Source: an uncultured Arenicella sp. (GTDB lineage Bacteria; Pseudomonadota; Gammaproteobacteria; Arenicellales; Arenicellaceae). Taken from it: a stretch of 37,037 nt of DNA. A program made the position numbers and the translations under genes. The notes under the pieces are model-generated. The model ran no database searches. It worked only from the letters and a program-made list of their open reading frames with translations, and was not told where the DNA came from. How positions within the stretch are numbered: the stretch's first letter is position 1; each line of letters starts with the position of its first letter. The stretch spans positions 1-37,037 of the forward strand of contig CAKZRZ010000305.1 of NCBI GenBank assembly GCA_937918955.1, given 5' to 3'. Of the stretch, positions 7,135 through 16,575 are shown in pieces.

Positions 7135-7854
7135 ATGTTTGTAGGTCACTACGCCGCAAGCTTTGTCGCAAAAGGTCTCGAACCCAGAGCGTCATTGGCT
7201 TTACTATTTATTGCAGCTCAATTTCTTGACTTCGTCTTCTTTCCGCTAGTGCTTTTGGGTGGTGAACAGCTTTCCTTGCTGCCCAACGCGACACAGTCGA
7301 CTCACTTTGAGTTGCCTTTCATGCCTTACTCTCACAGCATCTGGGCGGCAATCTTCTGGAGCACTATTGCGCTTATCATATGTCGATCTTTGTTGAACTT
7401 AAGCCGTACGATATCGCTTCTTGTATGCCTTGTTGTTGGCTCGCATTGGTGGCTAGACCTATTGGTTCATACTCCAGATTTAGCCGTTTGGCGTATTTTC
7501 TCTAGCGATGCAAGTAAATGGAGTTTTAGTCTTTGGAATAATGTTTATCTCTCATTCGCCGCTGAAACATGCCTCCTTTTGCTTTCGGTTGCTTTTTATT
7601 TGAAGAAAACGCACCCTACCAGCAAAGCAGGAAAGTATCTTGTCCCAGCCTTTGCAGCACTATTACTTGTTATCCAAGCCATTAGCAATTTCGCTGACCT
7701 TAACGTTGAGAGCGAGGCCGCCTTCGCGTGGCAAGCAATGACAATGTTTATTGTATTCATTGTTATCGCGAGCATCCTCGATCACCACCGAAGCGGAGGC
7801 CCAGCTAACAATGTGACTACCGAACCACTTAATATAAAAAATAGTAGCCAATAG
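7135..7854 (+). CDS. Membrane protein related to YdjM/DUF457-type putative metal-dependent hydrolases
   Basis: The chosen ATG at 7135 has GGAG about seven bases upstream; the TTG two codons earlier is too close to that site. The 239-residue protein has about six or seven hydrophobic segments. Conserved polar residues lie in or near the membrane: His5 in GHYAA, Asp32 in QFLDF, His67 in PYSHSIW, and His104, Asp108 and His112 in SHWWLDLLVHTPD. This pattern fits the inner-membrane family annotated as metal-dependent hydrolases, whose real activity is mostly untested. The family name is from memory of such motifs, so the assignment is moderate. It ends 125 bp before the response regulator and has its own promoter. 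Confidence 0.6.
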   Translation: MFVGHYAASFVAKGLEPRASLALLFIAAQFLDFVFFPLVLLGGEQLSLLPNATQSTHFELPFMPYSHSIWAAIFWSTIALIICRSLLNLSRTISLLVCLVVGSHWWLDLLVHTPDLAVWRIFSSDASKWSFSLWNNVYLSFAAETCLLLLSVAFYLKKTHPTSKAGKYLVPAFAALLLVIQAISNFADLNVESEAAFAWQAMTMFIVFIVIASILDHHRSGGPANNVTTEPLNIKNSSQ

Positions 7855-7908
7855 AACGTTTTCTCAATGAGGCGCTGGCTAATAAGACATCAACTGAACA
7901 GCTTCAAC

Positions 7909-7922
7909 TGAACTAAAGTTCA
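7909..7922. promoter_or_regulatory. TGAACTAAAGTTCA operator before the response regulator gene
   Basis: A perfect 14-bp palindrome (TGAACT-AA-AGTTCA) is identical to 6552-6565, with another near half-site TGAACA at 7895-7900. It lies 58 bp upstream of the regulator's ATG at 7980. Autoregulation by the encoded NarL/FixJ protein is the simplest reading but is not shown by the sequence. Confidence 0.5.
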
Positions 7923-7979
7923 TAGCGACCTAAACGACAGTTGATTGACTCCCCCCTTAGGAAAGATAAAAATACACCC

Positions 7980-8609
7980 ATGAATATTCTTATAATCGAC
8001 GACCACCGAATTTTCTCGGCTGGACTCGAGTTCCTGCTTGACGGCATCAGCGACAATAATGTGATCACCACCGAGGTGAGTTGCGAAGACGTCCTACGCA
8101 ACAAAGACAATATGGTCGCACCCGACTTGATTCTACTTGACTACAACCTACCTAATTCATATGGAGAACAAAGCTTAACTCTAATCAAGGAAGCATTTCC
8201 TTCTTCTATTGTTGTCATTATTTCAAGTGAAGAATCACACGCAATCATTCATTCTATGATTGAAGGTGGTGCTGCGGGGTACATACCTAAGTCGTCAGAA
8301 CCAAAGTTGCTAGAACATGCGTTAAATCTAGTTTTGGCAGGTGGAGTGTATCTTCCACCACAAGCTTTTGACACGCTCGGTCGACGAATCCAAATGCCTG
8401 AAACTCGATCGTTAACTGAAAGACAAGAGCAAGTTCTGCGAGGTGCGGTGTCTGGTAAAACGAATAAAGTCATCGCATTAGAGTTGGACATCGCCGAAGG
8501 CACAGTCAAATCTCACCTCTCATCAGCCTATGAGTGCATGGGTGTGAACAACAGAACTGAAGCCGTATTGGTCGCTGCCAAATTTGGGATTGGCAATCCG
8601 ATTCAATAA
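7980..8609 (+). CDS. NarL/FixJ family two-component response regulator
   Basis: The ATG at 7980 is preferred over a TTG at 7941 because the receiver domain begins at once (MNILIIDDHR). The 209-residue protein has a receiver domain with the acidic pair at residues 7-8, phospho-acceptor Asp54 in LILLDYNL and the conserved Lys104 in YIPKSS. A LuxR-type helix-turn-helix follows at about 145-200 (LTERQEQVLRGAVSGKTNK, GTVKSHL). It should bind DNA as a dimer when phosphorylated. The hybrid kinase gene starts 32 bp later on the same strand and is the likely partner. The TGAACT palindrome upstream is a candidate binding site. This is a DNA-binding output regulator, not a stand-alone receiver. Confidence 0.92.
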   Translation: MNILIIDDHRIFSAGLEFLLDGISDNNVITTEVSCEDVLRNKDNMVAPDLILLDYNLPNSYGEQSLTLIKEAFPSSIVVIISSEESHAIIHSMIEGGAAGYIPKSSEPKLLEHALNLVLAGGVYLPPQAFDTLGRRIQMPETRSLTERQEQVLRGAVSGKTNKVIALELDIAEGTVKSHLSSAYECMGVNNRTEAVLVAAKFGIGNPIQ

Positions 8610-8641
8610 TACATATCAATAACGAGAGATATGTAACGGCA

Positions 8642-10471
8642 ATGACTAACACTGATGTCAAACATGCGACCTCTGACGAGGAAGTCGTATCACGCCTCGA
8701 TAGCACTCAACGCTTAGACGCGTTTGAGGAAGAAATACTTTCTGCAAAGGCTCAACCAGCGGTAGGTGTGGTTATATCGTTGATGATCATCACTCTTTTG
8801 ATCAGCTACTTCGCCTACGATTCAGTGCCCACATTGGTGTGGTCGATCTGGCTTATTGCCATGATCTTGACCATGCCTGCACGCTTGTTTGTTCAGCGGA
8901 AATTCGATACGGATAAATCGATTCCGCTTCAAAAGCGAATGCGCTACTCTACCTTAATAAACCTTGGGATCGGCTTAGTACACGGCGCGTCGTTTTTTTT
9001 CTTTCCTTATTTTGATTTCGCCGAACGCATGATTCAAACCATCGTGTTTTTAGGCTTGACCAATGGCTCAATTAGCACAAACTCTGGTTACAAACCATTC
9101 TTCCTTGGCTACTCTGCTCCCGTTGCCTTAGGTTTAACCCTTGCATGGGCACTAACCCCGGTCGGCGAAGGTTCACTGCTTATACAGTTCGGCGTAACCG
9201 CACTAAACTTAGTTTACTACGCAATACAGTACTCCAACGCATCGAATCATTTCAGACTGTTCAAAGAATCGTATGAAATTCGTGAACAGCAAGCATCATT
9301 GAATCAGGTACTTAAGAAAAAGAACAAAGAACTTGATCACGCCCTCAACGCGGCAGTTCAAGCACGCCAAGAAGCAGACCAAGCAAGCACCTCAAAGACC
9401 CGTTTTCTTGCCTCGGCCAGCCATGATTTGAGACAGCCTACTCATGCGTTATCTTTGCTAGCTGGCGTATTGTCAAATCGCTCTCTGGATGAAAAGAGCA
9501 AGGCCATCGCACAAGACATACATACAGCAAGTCAGAGTTTGCAGTCTCTGATGAGTGGTTTACTGGACATCTCAAGATTAGATGCCGGCCTGATGGAACC
9601 AAAGGTTGAATCTGTTGATCTACATTGGCTGGTTTCACGCGTTTGCTCCGAATATCAAGCTGATTGCGATAGCAAAGGCTTGCGTCTAGTTTTCTCCAGT
9701 AGTCAGAAAAATGCGACGACCCGCGTGGACCCTCAACTTACTGAGCGCATCTTAAGCAACTTGGTCTCCAACGCTGTTAAATATACCGACGAAGGACATA
9801 TCGAGGTCAGCCTAGGTGAGACCGCTGGGCAATGGCAGATTCAGATTCAAGACACTGGCCATGGCATTAAGGAAGATGAGCAAAAACGCATCTTCGAAGA
9901 GTTCTACCAAATTGGTAACGATCACCGTGATCGCTCAAACGGTTTAGGTTTAGGCCTTGCGATCGTTAAACGCTTGACTACTGCGCTTAATATTGACCTA
10001 AGTTTTAGCTCTACATACGGAAAAGGCTCTACTTTTTCTTTTTCTCTTCCGAAAGTAGACGCTAAATCCGAGGTAAGCCAGGACGTCGAGCAAGCGGAAA
10101 TATTAAGTGGTTTGCACATTCTTTGTGTCGATGACGAAGCTGATATTCGCCGAGCACTTGAACTCGTATTCGAAGTCTTGGGCTGCTCATTTGACTTGGT
10201 TGAAGATACCCAAGCTGCCGCCGAGTCCGCAAAAAATAAAAAGCCCGATATCGTGCTTGCCGACTTTCGTTTAAAAGCCGACGATAATGGAATCAAAACA
10301 ATCGATGCGGTGCGAAACATCTACCCGAATATACCAGCCTTACTGGTAACCGGCGACACCTCGCCAGAACGACTAAAACATGCCAGCAACGCTGGAATAG
10401 AAATGTTGCACAAACCCCTAACCATGGAAAAACTTGCGCGCTCTGTTGGAGAAGCAGTGGCAAAACATTAA
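8642..10471 (+). CDS. Hybrid sensor histidine kinase with membrane N-terminus and C-terminal receiver
   Basis: The 609-residue protein has an N-terminal membrane region (about residues 40-200, five or six helices, little periplasmic sequence). A coiled-coil linker (about 210-250) follows, then HisKA with phospho-acceptor His261 in SASHDLRQPTHAL. The HATPase domain has N box NLVSNAVKYT, G1 box DTGHGI and G2 box GLGLGLAIV. A receiver domain from about 491 has the acidic pair in CVDDE, acceptor Asp541 in VLADFRL and the lysine in LHKPL. With few residues outside the membrane it probably senses something in or at the membrane. It lies 32 bp after the response regulator and 23 bp before the giant enzyme gene. 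The C-terminal receiver may tune kinase or phosphatase activity toward the separate regulator. Confidence 0.93.
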   Translation: MTNTDVKHATSDEEVVSRLDSTQRLDAFEEEILSAKAQPAVGVVISLMIITLLISYFAYDSVPTLVWSIWLIAMILTMPARLFVQRKFDTDKSIPLQKRMRYSTLINLGIGLVHGASFFFFPYFDFAERMIQTIVFLGLTNGSISTNSGYKPFFLGYSAPVALGLTLAWALTPVGEGSLLIQFGVTALNLVYYAIQYSNASNHFRLFKESYEIREQQASLNQVLKKKNKELDHALNAAVQARQEADQASTSKTRFLASASHDLRQPTHALSLLAGVLSNRSLDEKSKAIAQDIHTASQSLQSLMSGLLDISRLDAGLMEPKVESVDLHWLVSRVCSEYQADCDSKGLRLVFSSSQKNATTRVDPQLTERILSNLVSNAVKYTDEGHIEVSLGETAGQWQIQIQDTGHGIKEDEQKRIFEEFYQIGNDHRDRSNGLGLGLAIVKRLTTALNIDLSFSSTYGKGSTFSFSLPKVDAKSEVSQDVEQAEILSGLHILCVDDEADIRRALELVFEVLGCSFDLVEDTQAAAESAKNKKPDIVLADFRLKADDNGIKTIDAVRNIYPNIPALLVTGDTSPERLKHASNAGIEMLHKPLTMEKLARSVGEAVAKH

Positions 10472-10494
10472 TAAACTGAGGCTTAAGGCCGATT

Positions 10495-13400
10495 ATGGGT
10501 AAACAGGGTTGCAAAAGGGGTTCTTTGGAGTCTCAAAATCAAAACACTGACGTCGCACGATCCAAGGTAGAAAACAACGATCGTCAGTATTCAGCATTAC
10601 AATCTAAAGCTTGGCTCTCTAACGGTATTGAGCTTTTATTCGAGCGCAACGGTCTTAATAAAAACGGAAAACCATTCGATGTCGTTATTGTTGGTAGCGG
10701 CTATGGGGGCTCTATTGCTGCCGCCGAGTTGAGTAAAGCTCACGAGCTTGGGTTATCCATTTGTCTGCTCGAGCGTGGGCGAGAGTTTCTGCCAGGGGCA
10801 TTCCCTACTTCGATCGAAGAGGCTCCAACTGAGTTCAGAACAACGCCCTATTCAGGCGCTAAACCAAAGGGCAATCTAGAAGGCCTCTATGATATTCGCT
10901 TAGGCAACGATCTAAATATCGTTCTTTCCAATGGCTTAGGAGGAGGTTCTCTTATTAATGCCGGAGTCATGCAGAGAGCGAACGATGAAGTTTTTGAGAA
11001 TAATCATTGGCCATCACAGATCAATGGCAAGTCCCTCGAACCCTACTACGGTAAAGCCGAAGTCGCCCTGGGTTCGGTAAACCTAGAGACTGACGGTAAA
11101 CGGATTGATAATACAATTGAGCGGCATGAGAGCTTTAGCGATAACACAGGGCCTTCGAAATACGAGTCTCTCAAAAAGCTTGCCTTAGGCACTAACAAGT
11201 TTCGCAATACCAATATCACCGTTAATATGATCGAAGGCCAGCAAACTTCGGCTGGACTGGCATTGAATGCTTGTAATCTATGCGGCGACTGTGCCTCAGG
11301 TTGCAACAATAATTCAAAGATATCTCTTGATAAAAACCTAATCGTCGAAGCGGTAAGAAATGGAGTAGAAGTCTTTACTGGCGCATCGGTACTCAAACTG
11401 AGTCAAACTGAATCAGAGCTCTGGGAAATTGACGTCGTCTATACAGACGCGCAGTTACGAAGTCGACAAGCCGATCCAGTGTTACGTATAAGCTGCCCAA
11501 ACGTAGTGCTCGGTGCTGGCGCCTTGGGTTCAACAGAAATACTAAAACGCTCTGAGTCGGATAAGCTAAAATTTTCAGGGCGACTTGGTCAGAAATTTTC
11601 ATCAAACGGCGACATGCTCGTAGTGGGCTTTGATCAGAATCAGGTAGCTAACGCCATTGCCACCCATGATATCGTACCATCAAAACGAGGCATCGGACCT
11701 ACCATTACTGGCATGATTGACTTCCGTGATGAGTCAGTCTCGGGGCAACGCATTGTAATTCAAGAAATGGCTGTTCCCGCTCCTGCTAGCCATTTCTTTA
11801 GTGAGCTTTACGGAACAGTCAATTCAGTTCAAACTCTTTGGCGTTCTGATAAAACAGCGCATCAACATGATTCAAATTTTGACGACCATGCGGCACTAAG
11901 CAAGAAAGCACTAAAGCATACTTCTGTATATGCGGTCATGGGTAATGACGGTGCTAAAGGAAAGTTATCATTCAAATCTGACGACTATAGATACCACGAG
12001 GGCACAATACAGGTTGACTGGCCAATGCTCAAAGAGCATGAACTTTTTGAGCATCAAATCGACAGCTTAACTGAGTTATCCAATGGCCGCCAAAGTAACT
12101 TAGGAGGCGCAATTTTAAGCAACCCAGTATGGCAGTTGCTAAAGCCCGAGCATATGAACATGATGAAGGCTCAGCGCGGCGCACCGCTAACCGTTCACCC
12201 TCTAGGCGGCTGCCCCATGGGCGAATCGGAAAAAGATGGTGCGACTAATCACCTAGGCCAACCATTCAAACCCAATAGCTCTCATAATTCCAGCGCGGTC
12301 TACAAAGGGCTTGTGGTGCTTGATGGGGCGATAATTCCAGAAGCAGTTGGTATTAATCCCGCATTGACCATTTCGGCAATTGCTTTTAGAGCTGTTGATG
12401 AGTTAATTCAACAAGGCCACTTTACTGAGGTTAAGCGAAATAAACACCTCGAATCGAGTACTAAAAAAGTGGGGAATATAGTTCCGTTTATTCGCTCCTT
12501 TGAAGAACTAGAAGGCCTTTCGAACACTCGAAAAAAAGAAACCCAAGTTCAAATCACTGAGCGTTTAATTGGCTTCAGCAAGTTGGAGAATAATGTAGGG
12601 CAAGTCGTTGACGCTGTCATCGAACTCACTTTATGGTCAAGGCCGATTAGTGTAACGAAGCTAAGCAAATACCGTAACGAAGATAATTGTTCAGCTGTAA
12701 AGCTCGAGATAGATGATGAGCTAGTCGATGAAGTTACACATCAGCCTTTAAGCAAGCTACGCTTATATCTCAAAAGCGACTGGGAGAACCTTAAAAGCGG
12801 AAAGATAAAAGTCGACAAGCATGAAATCGCCCTCGACCAAGCTGCAAAGTTTGTTGGCCAAATCGAAGGCCATTTAACCGCATTTGCTCGAGCAGAGTCT
12901 TACCCACTCTCACGCATAATTGAAAGCGGTTGGGGCTGGATGCTCAATAGAGGCTTGCGAGATTTGTATCAATTCTTTCGTCCGAGACAGTGGGAGAATT
13001 TTGATAGTGAACCCCAAGCAAAACAACGTAGACAGAAAAATCTGTTTACTCGCCTGGCAAACCTCGGGCGCACACTTAGCCGAGCAGGAGAAATTCGCAC
13101 GCTCAATTACGACATTACAATAAAGACTCAGCTTAAAAGTGATGACTTCGGCTATTTCGGGCCCGATGGTAACTCCGACTTATCAGCTCCGAACAATAAA
13201 ATTATTGGCGTCAAGAAACTAACCTATGAACGGCGAGCCAACCCATGGAGTCAATTGGCCCAAGTTTCATTGCAAAAACTTCCTCAACGCAGCCGAGCAA
13301 AAGAACGTGGCTTACGCTTAACACCACCAAGATCTGCGTACCAGCAACTGGAAATACAACAGAGAAATTTAGCTCGACAAGGCAACACGCTTGCTCTCGA

Positions 13401-16400
13401 TATGAATTATCTAACTAAAGCCGGTACGCCGTTAATTCGAATCACACAACAACAGAATCAAGTCAAAGCATTAATGGATCTCGCATCTTTTGGCTCGTAC
13501 ATCACTCGCATGTTGCTTGGAGTTCACTTCTATAGTTTTAGAGCGCCTGACGCGCCAAAGCCGCGACAAGCAATGCGACTGGCTGGCACTGTAAATGGAC
13601 TGCCAGAACCAACTATTCATCGTTTAAGAGTTGATGAAATCCCTGACAATCGCATCAAAGGGTTACAAGCGGGGCAAGCGGTGGAAATAATTCTTACCCA
13701 TTATCGGAACGATCAAGCCACAAAAGCGCCCGTGATGATGCTGCACGGTTACAGCGACAATAGCGCTCTTTTTGCGCATTCATCGATGCCAAATAGTCTC
13801 GCGAAAGTGATGTATCAAAACAGCCGTGATGTTTGGTTAGTTGACCTGCGCACGAGTTCAGCGCTAACGAGCTCAAGGTATCCATGGAAATTTGAGACCG
13901 TTTCGAATATCGATATACCAAGCGCTGTCGAATATATTCATGCGCACTACGAAAGAAAAAATAAAATAGACGTGCTCGCACATTGCATGGGCGCTGTCAT
14001 GCTGGCTATGTCTATATTAAAGCCGAATAAAGACTCCTCTCAATCTAGAGCAAACTTATCTAATGCAACGATCAATCGTATTGTCTTCTCTCAAGCAACA
14101 CCAACGGTCGTTTTCACACAAGACAACAACTTCAAATCATTCGCCACCAACTACCTAAAGGAGATGATTCCAAATGAGTATCAATTCCAAGTACAAGATG
14201 GCCGAAAAGCTAACCAAATTCTTGATCGGCTATTATATACGCTACCCTACCCGCGTCACGAATTTGACATTGTCAATGCTCCATTAAAACCTTCCCATCG
14301 AGCCGAGTTCGCCCGCACACGCCACCGCGTAGACGCGCTATTCTCAAGAACATTCGAATTAGCAAACCTAAGCCCAGCTACGCTTGAGCATATTGACGAT
14401 TTCTTTGGCCCAATGCACTTAGATACAATTGTTCAAGCAAGTCGTTTTGCGCGCTATAACGTCGCTACTGACGCAGATGGAAACAATAGCTATGTCAGCC
14501 GCGAACGCCTCCAGAAGTATTGGAGTGGCATTCCCACTATGAGCTTTCACTCTCGAAGTAATGGCTTGATCGACGTTTCTACTGGCGAACGCACAAGACG
14601 AATCTTCTCGGAGGCGGGTTTAGCTTACACCAGCATTATCATCGACAAAGAGAACTATGGGCATCAGGACTCGATTACCGGGGTAAATGCCCACATTGAT
14701 GTATTTCCTAAGATTATTGAATTCCTAGATGAAAGCAATGAGCAATCAGCAGAACCGTCCAATCTAAATTGCTCCCAAGTTGATCACGCAGCTTGGGTTG
14801 TCGAACCTCCTGCATGTGGGCCCGTCATAATTCAACATAATGATGGGCAAAAAACTAAAGTGATGTTAGGTAGCAATACTGCGCGAGCATGCGAGCCGTT
14901 TCTTATCTTCGTTCCCGTATTCTTTAATGACGATCAGTTACACGTCGTTGGTAGCAACACAGAGGAACAACTGCGCATACTGGAACACTATGTCGAACAG
15001 TCTCTGAAAATTAAGAGCGTCCAAAGAGATGACGACTCATCGCGCTGGCGCATCGCTGAAATACCTGACTCGTTTATGACCCAGCCTAAACTCTCGACAA
15101 GTACCCGAATGGATGGTTTGGCTGCGTTAATGATTTATGACGATCTAGTTGAGCTTGATGTTGATCTCGTTGTTAGTTCACGCTGCAAAACAGATGAACG
15201 CGATTGCGCTTCCGTCTTATATACAGCGAATGAATATGAGCAACACGATTTACAAAAAGTTGTTGCTCAAGTTGTCGGAAATTTCTTTAAATCGAACCGA
15301 AATGTCCTCGTCGAGTTCGAGAAAAGTGTTATCGGCTACAAACCACAGGCCAACGAAGATAGACCGTTGTGCTTTGCGATAGGGAGTTGCCAATATCCTG
15401 CGGGGATGCTCGATAAAGAGGTCGCCTATGATTCCTATAAAAAAATGAGTCACTTACTTGACTCTCAGGCATCATTCAAACCCCAGTTTCTCGCCTTAAT
15501 AGGAGACCAGATTTACGCTGATGCTACCGCGGGTTTCCTGGACCCGATCACCAAGTTCGACCGTTTCGTACAACCTTATTATCAATTGTACAAAAATAAA
15601 AATGTTCGATCCGTCTTACGCAGGCTGCCGCTGTTTGCCATGCTTGATGACCATGAACTCTCAGACAATTGGGAACCGCTTACGAATAATGTAAAAAAGC
15701 AACGCGAACTCGATGAAACTCTCAGAGCAGGAGTCGACTCGTTTCTAAAATTTCAAAGAGGAGAAATTCGCGACCTCGATAAATCAGAAGGTAAAGATAC
15801 GCCTCTTTGGTACTCTTTCACATTCAGTGAACACAAATTTTTCATGTTAGACACACGTACTGAGCGTAGCGCTCGAAACGCATCTAATATTTTAGATTCT
15901 GAAACAACTATTATTAGTGAAAACCAACATAAAGCCTTTGAAAACTGGTTGCTTCGTTCAAATAATCAAAAACCAAAATTTATTCTCTCGAGCTCAATTT
16001 TGTTACCGAGGCACGCAATGAATCATGCAAGTGAAAACTCCGCGGCAAATTGCGTTCGATCGGATGGATGGGACGGCTACCCGGTCTCACTCCATAAAAC
16101 ACTTGCTCTGATCGTTGACAAGCAAGTGGATAATCTAGTTTTCTTATCTGGAGATGAACATATTGGCTGCTACGCCGAAATAGAGATACATAACCTAGAA
16201 ACAGGTAATTCAATTTCGACTGTATCGGCTCACTGCCCAGGGTTGTACACGCCATTTCCATTTGCAAATGCTCGAACTGACGATTTTGAAGGTGATATCG
16301 ACGATACAACCAAGCAATCAATCAGCCGATTCAATTTCGAGCATGACGGTGTTTGTTACCGATGTGAAGTGCGAGCTAAATTCGATATAAAGTCAGATAC

Positions 16401-16464
16401 GATTCATCTCGGGCCGATAGAAATTGAACTTTGCGGGGGATTTCTCAACATAAAGACTATTTGA
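10495..16464 (+). CDS. Giant fusion: GMC oxidoreductase, alpha/beta hydrolase and PhoD-like phosphatase
   Basis: This 1989-residue protein joins three enzyme modules in one unbroken frame. Residues 60-650 are a GMC (glucose-methanol-choline) FAD oxidoreductase of the cholesterol oxidase type: VGSGYGGS at 66-73, a cysteine cluster C260, C263, C266 and C270, and the active-site pair His568 (HPLGGCPMG) and Asn621 (NPALT). Residues 650-1075 are not recognised. Residues 1080-1430 are an alpha/beta hydrolase: oxyanion motif LHGYSDN at 1083, nucleophile elbow AHCMGA with Cys1164 in the serine position, Asp1360 and His1390. Residues 1620-1989 are a PhoD-like metallophosphatase: GDQIYAD with Asp1671, DDHE with Asp1718, Asp1719 and His1720, and SGDEH with His1889. 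No signal peptide is seen. It is closely spaced after the hybrid kinase gene (23 bp). Sterol-like, hydroxylated or ester lipid substrates are plausible but unproven. Confidence 0.88.
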   Translation: MGKQGCKRGSLESQNQNTDVARSKVENNDRQYSALQSKAWLSNGIELLFERNGLNKNGKPFDVVIVGSGYGGSIAAAELSKAHELGLSICLLERGREFLPGAFPTSIEEAPTEFRTTPYSGAKPKGNLEGLYDIRLGNDLNIVLSNGLGGGSLINAGVMQRANDEVFENNHWPSQINGKSLEPYYGKAEVALGSVNLETDGKRIDNTIERHESFSDNTGPSKYESLKKLALGTNKFRNTNITVNMIEGQQTSAGLALNACNLCGDCASGCNNNSKISLDKNLIVEAVRNGVEVFTGASVLKLSQTESELWEIDVVYTDAQLRSRQADPVLRISCPNVVLGAGALGSTEILKRSESDKLKFSGRLGQKFSSNGDMLVVGFDQNQVANAIATHDIVPSKRGIGPTITGMIDFRDESVSGQRIVIQEMAVPAPASHFFSELYGTVNSVQTLWRSDKTAHQHDSNFDDHAALSKKALKHTSVYAVMGNDGAKGKLSFKSDDYRYHEGTIQVDWPMLKEHELFEHQIDSLTELSNGRQSNLGGAILSNPVWQLLKPEHMNMMKAQRGAPLTVHPLGGCPMGESEKDGATNHLGQPFKPNSSHNSSAVYKGLVVLDGAIIPEAVGINPALTISAIAFRAVDELIQQGHFTEVKRNKHLESSTKKVGNIVPFIRSFEELEGLSNTRKKETQVQITERLIGFSKLENNVGQVVDAVIELTLWSRPISVTKLSKYRNEDNCSAVKLEIDDELVDEVTHQPLSKLRLYLKSDWENLKSGKIKVDKHEIALDQAAKFVGQIEGHLTAFARAESYPLSRIIESGWGWMLNRGLRDLYQFFRPRQWENFDSEPQAKQRRQKNLFTRLANLGRTLSRAGEIRTLNYDITIKTQLKSDDFGYFGPDGNSDLSAPNNKIIGVKKLTYERRANPWSQLAQVSLQKLPQRSRAKERGLRLTPPRSAYQQLEIQQRNLARQGNTLALDMNYLTKAGTPLIRITQQQNQVKALMDLASFGSYITRMLLGVHFYSFRAPDAPKPRQAMRLAGTVNGLPEPTIHRLRVDEIPDNRIKGLQAGQAVEIILTHYRNDQATKAPVMMLHGYSDNSALFAHSSMPNSLAKVMYQNSRDVWLVDLRTSSALTSSRYPWKFETVSNIDIPSAVEYIHAHYERKNKIDVLAHCMGAVMLAMSILKPNKDSSQSRANLSNATINRIVFSQATPTVVFTQDNNFKSFATNYLKEMIPNEYQFQVQDGRKANQILDRLLYTLPYPRHEFDIVNAPLKPSHRAEFARTRHRVDALFSRTFELANLSPATLEHIDDFFGPMHLDTIVQASRFARYNVATDADGNNSYVSRERLQKYWSGIPTMSFHSRSNGLIDVSTGERTRRIFSEAGLAYTSIIIDKENYGHQDSITGVNAHIDVFPKIIEFLDESNEQSAEPSNLNCSQVDHAAWVVEPPACGPVIIQHNDGQKTKVMLGSNTARACEPFLIFVPVFFNDDQLHVVGSNTEEQLRILEHYVEQSLKIKSVQRDDDSSRWRIAEIPDSFMTQPKLSTSTRMDGLAALMIYDDLVELDVDLVVSSRCKTDERDCASVLYTANEYEQHDLQKVVAQVVGNFFKSNRNVLVEFEKSVIGYKPQANEDRPLCFAIGSCQYPAGMLDKEVAYDSYKKMSHLLDSQASFKPQFLALIGDQIYADATAGFLDPITKFDRFVQPYYQLYKNKNVRSVLRRLPLFAMLDDHELSDNWEPLTNNVKKQRELDETLRAGVDSFLKFQRGEIRDLDKSEGKDTPLWYSFTFSEHKFFMLDTRTERSARNASNILDSETTIISENQHKAFENWLLRSNNQKPKFILSSSILLPRHAMNHASENSAANCVRSDGWDGYPVSLHKTLALIVDKQVDNLVFLSGDEHIGCYAEIEIHNLETGNSISTVSAHCPGLYTPFPFANARTDDFEGDIDDTTKQSISRFNFEHDGVCYRCEVRAKFDIKSDTIHLGPIEIELCGGFLNIKTI

Positions 16465-16527
16465 ACCGTCTAAGTGCAGGCCCGAAGTAGGCATTATTTA
16501 ATTATCTTGATGGCTATCACTTTCAGC

Positions 16528-16538
16528 AATGGTATAAT
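16528..16538 (+). promoter_or_regulatory. Extended -10 promoter for ppc
   Basis: A perfect TATAAT at 16533-16538 is preceded by TG one base upstream (extended -10). No good -35 box lies at 17 bp; TTGATG is 19 bp away, which an extended -10 tolerates. Transcription would start near 16545, about 30 nt before the GTG start. Confidence 0.55.
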
Positions 16539-16575
16539 TTGTGTAACTAAATTACATTTTTAGATAGGATCAGCT

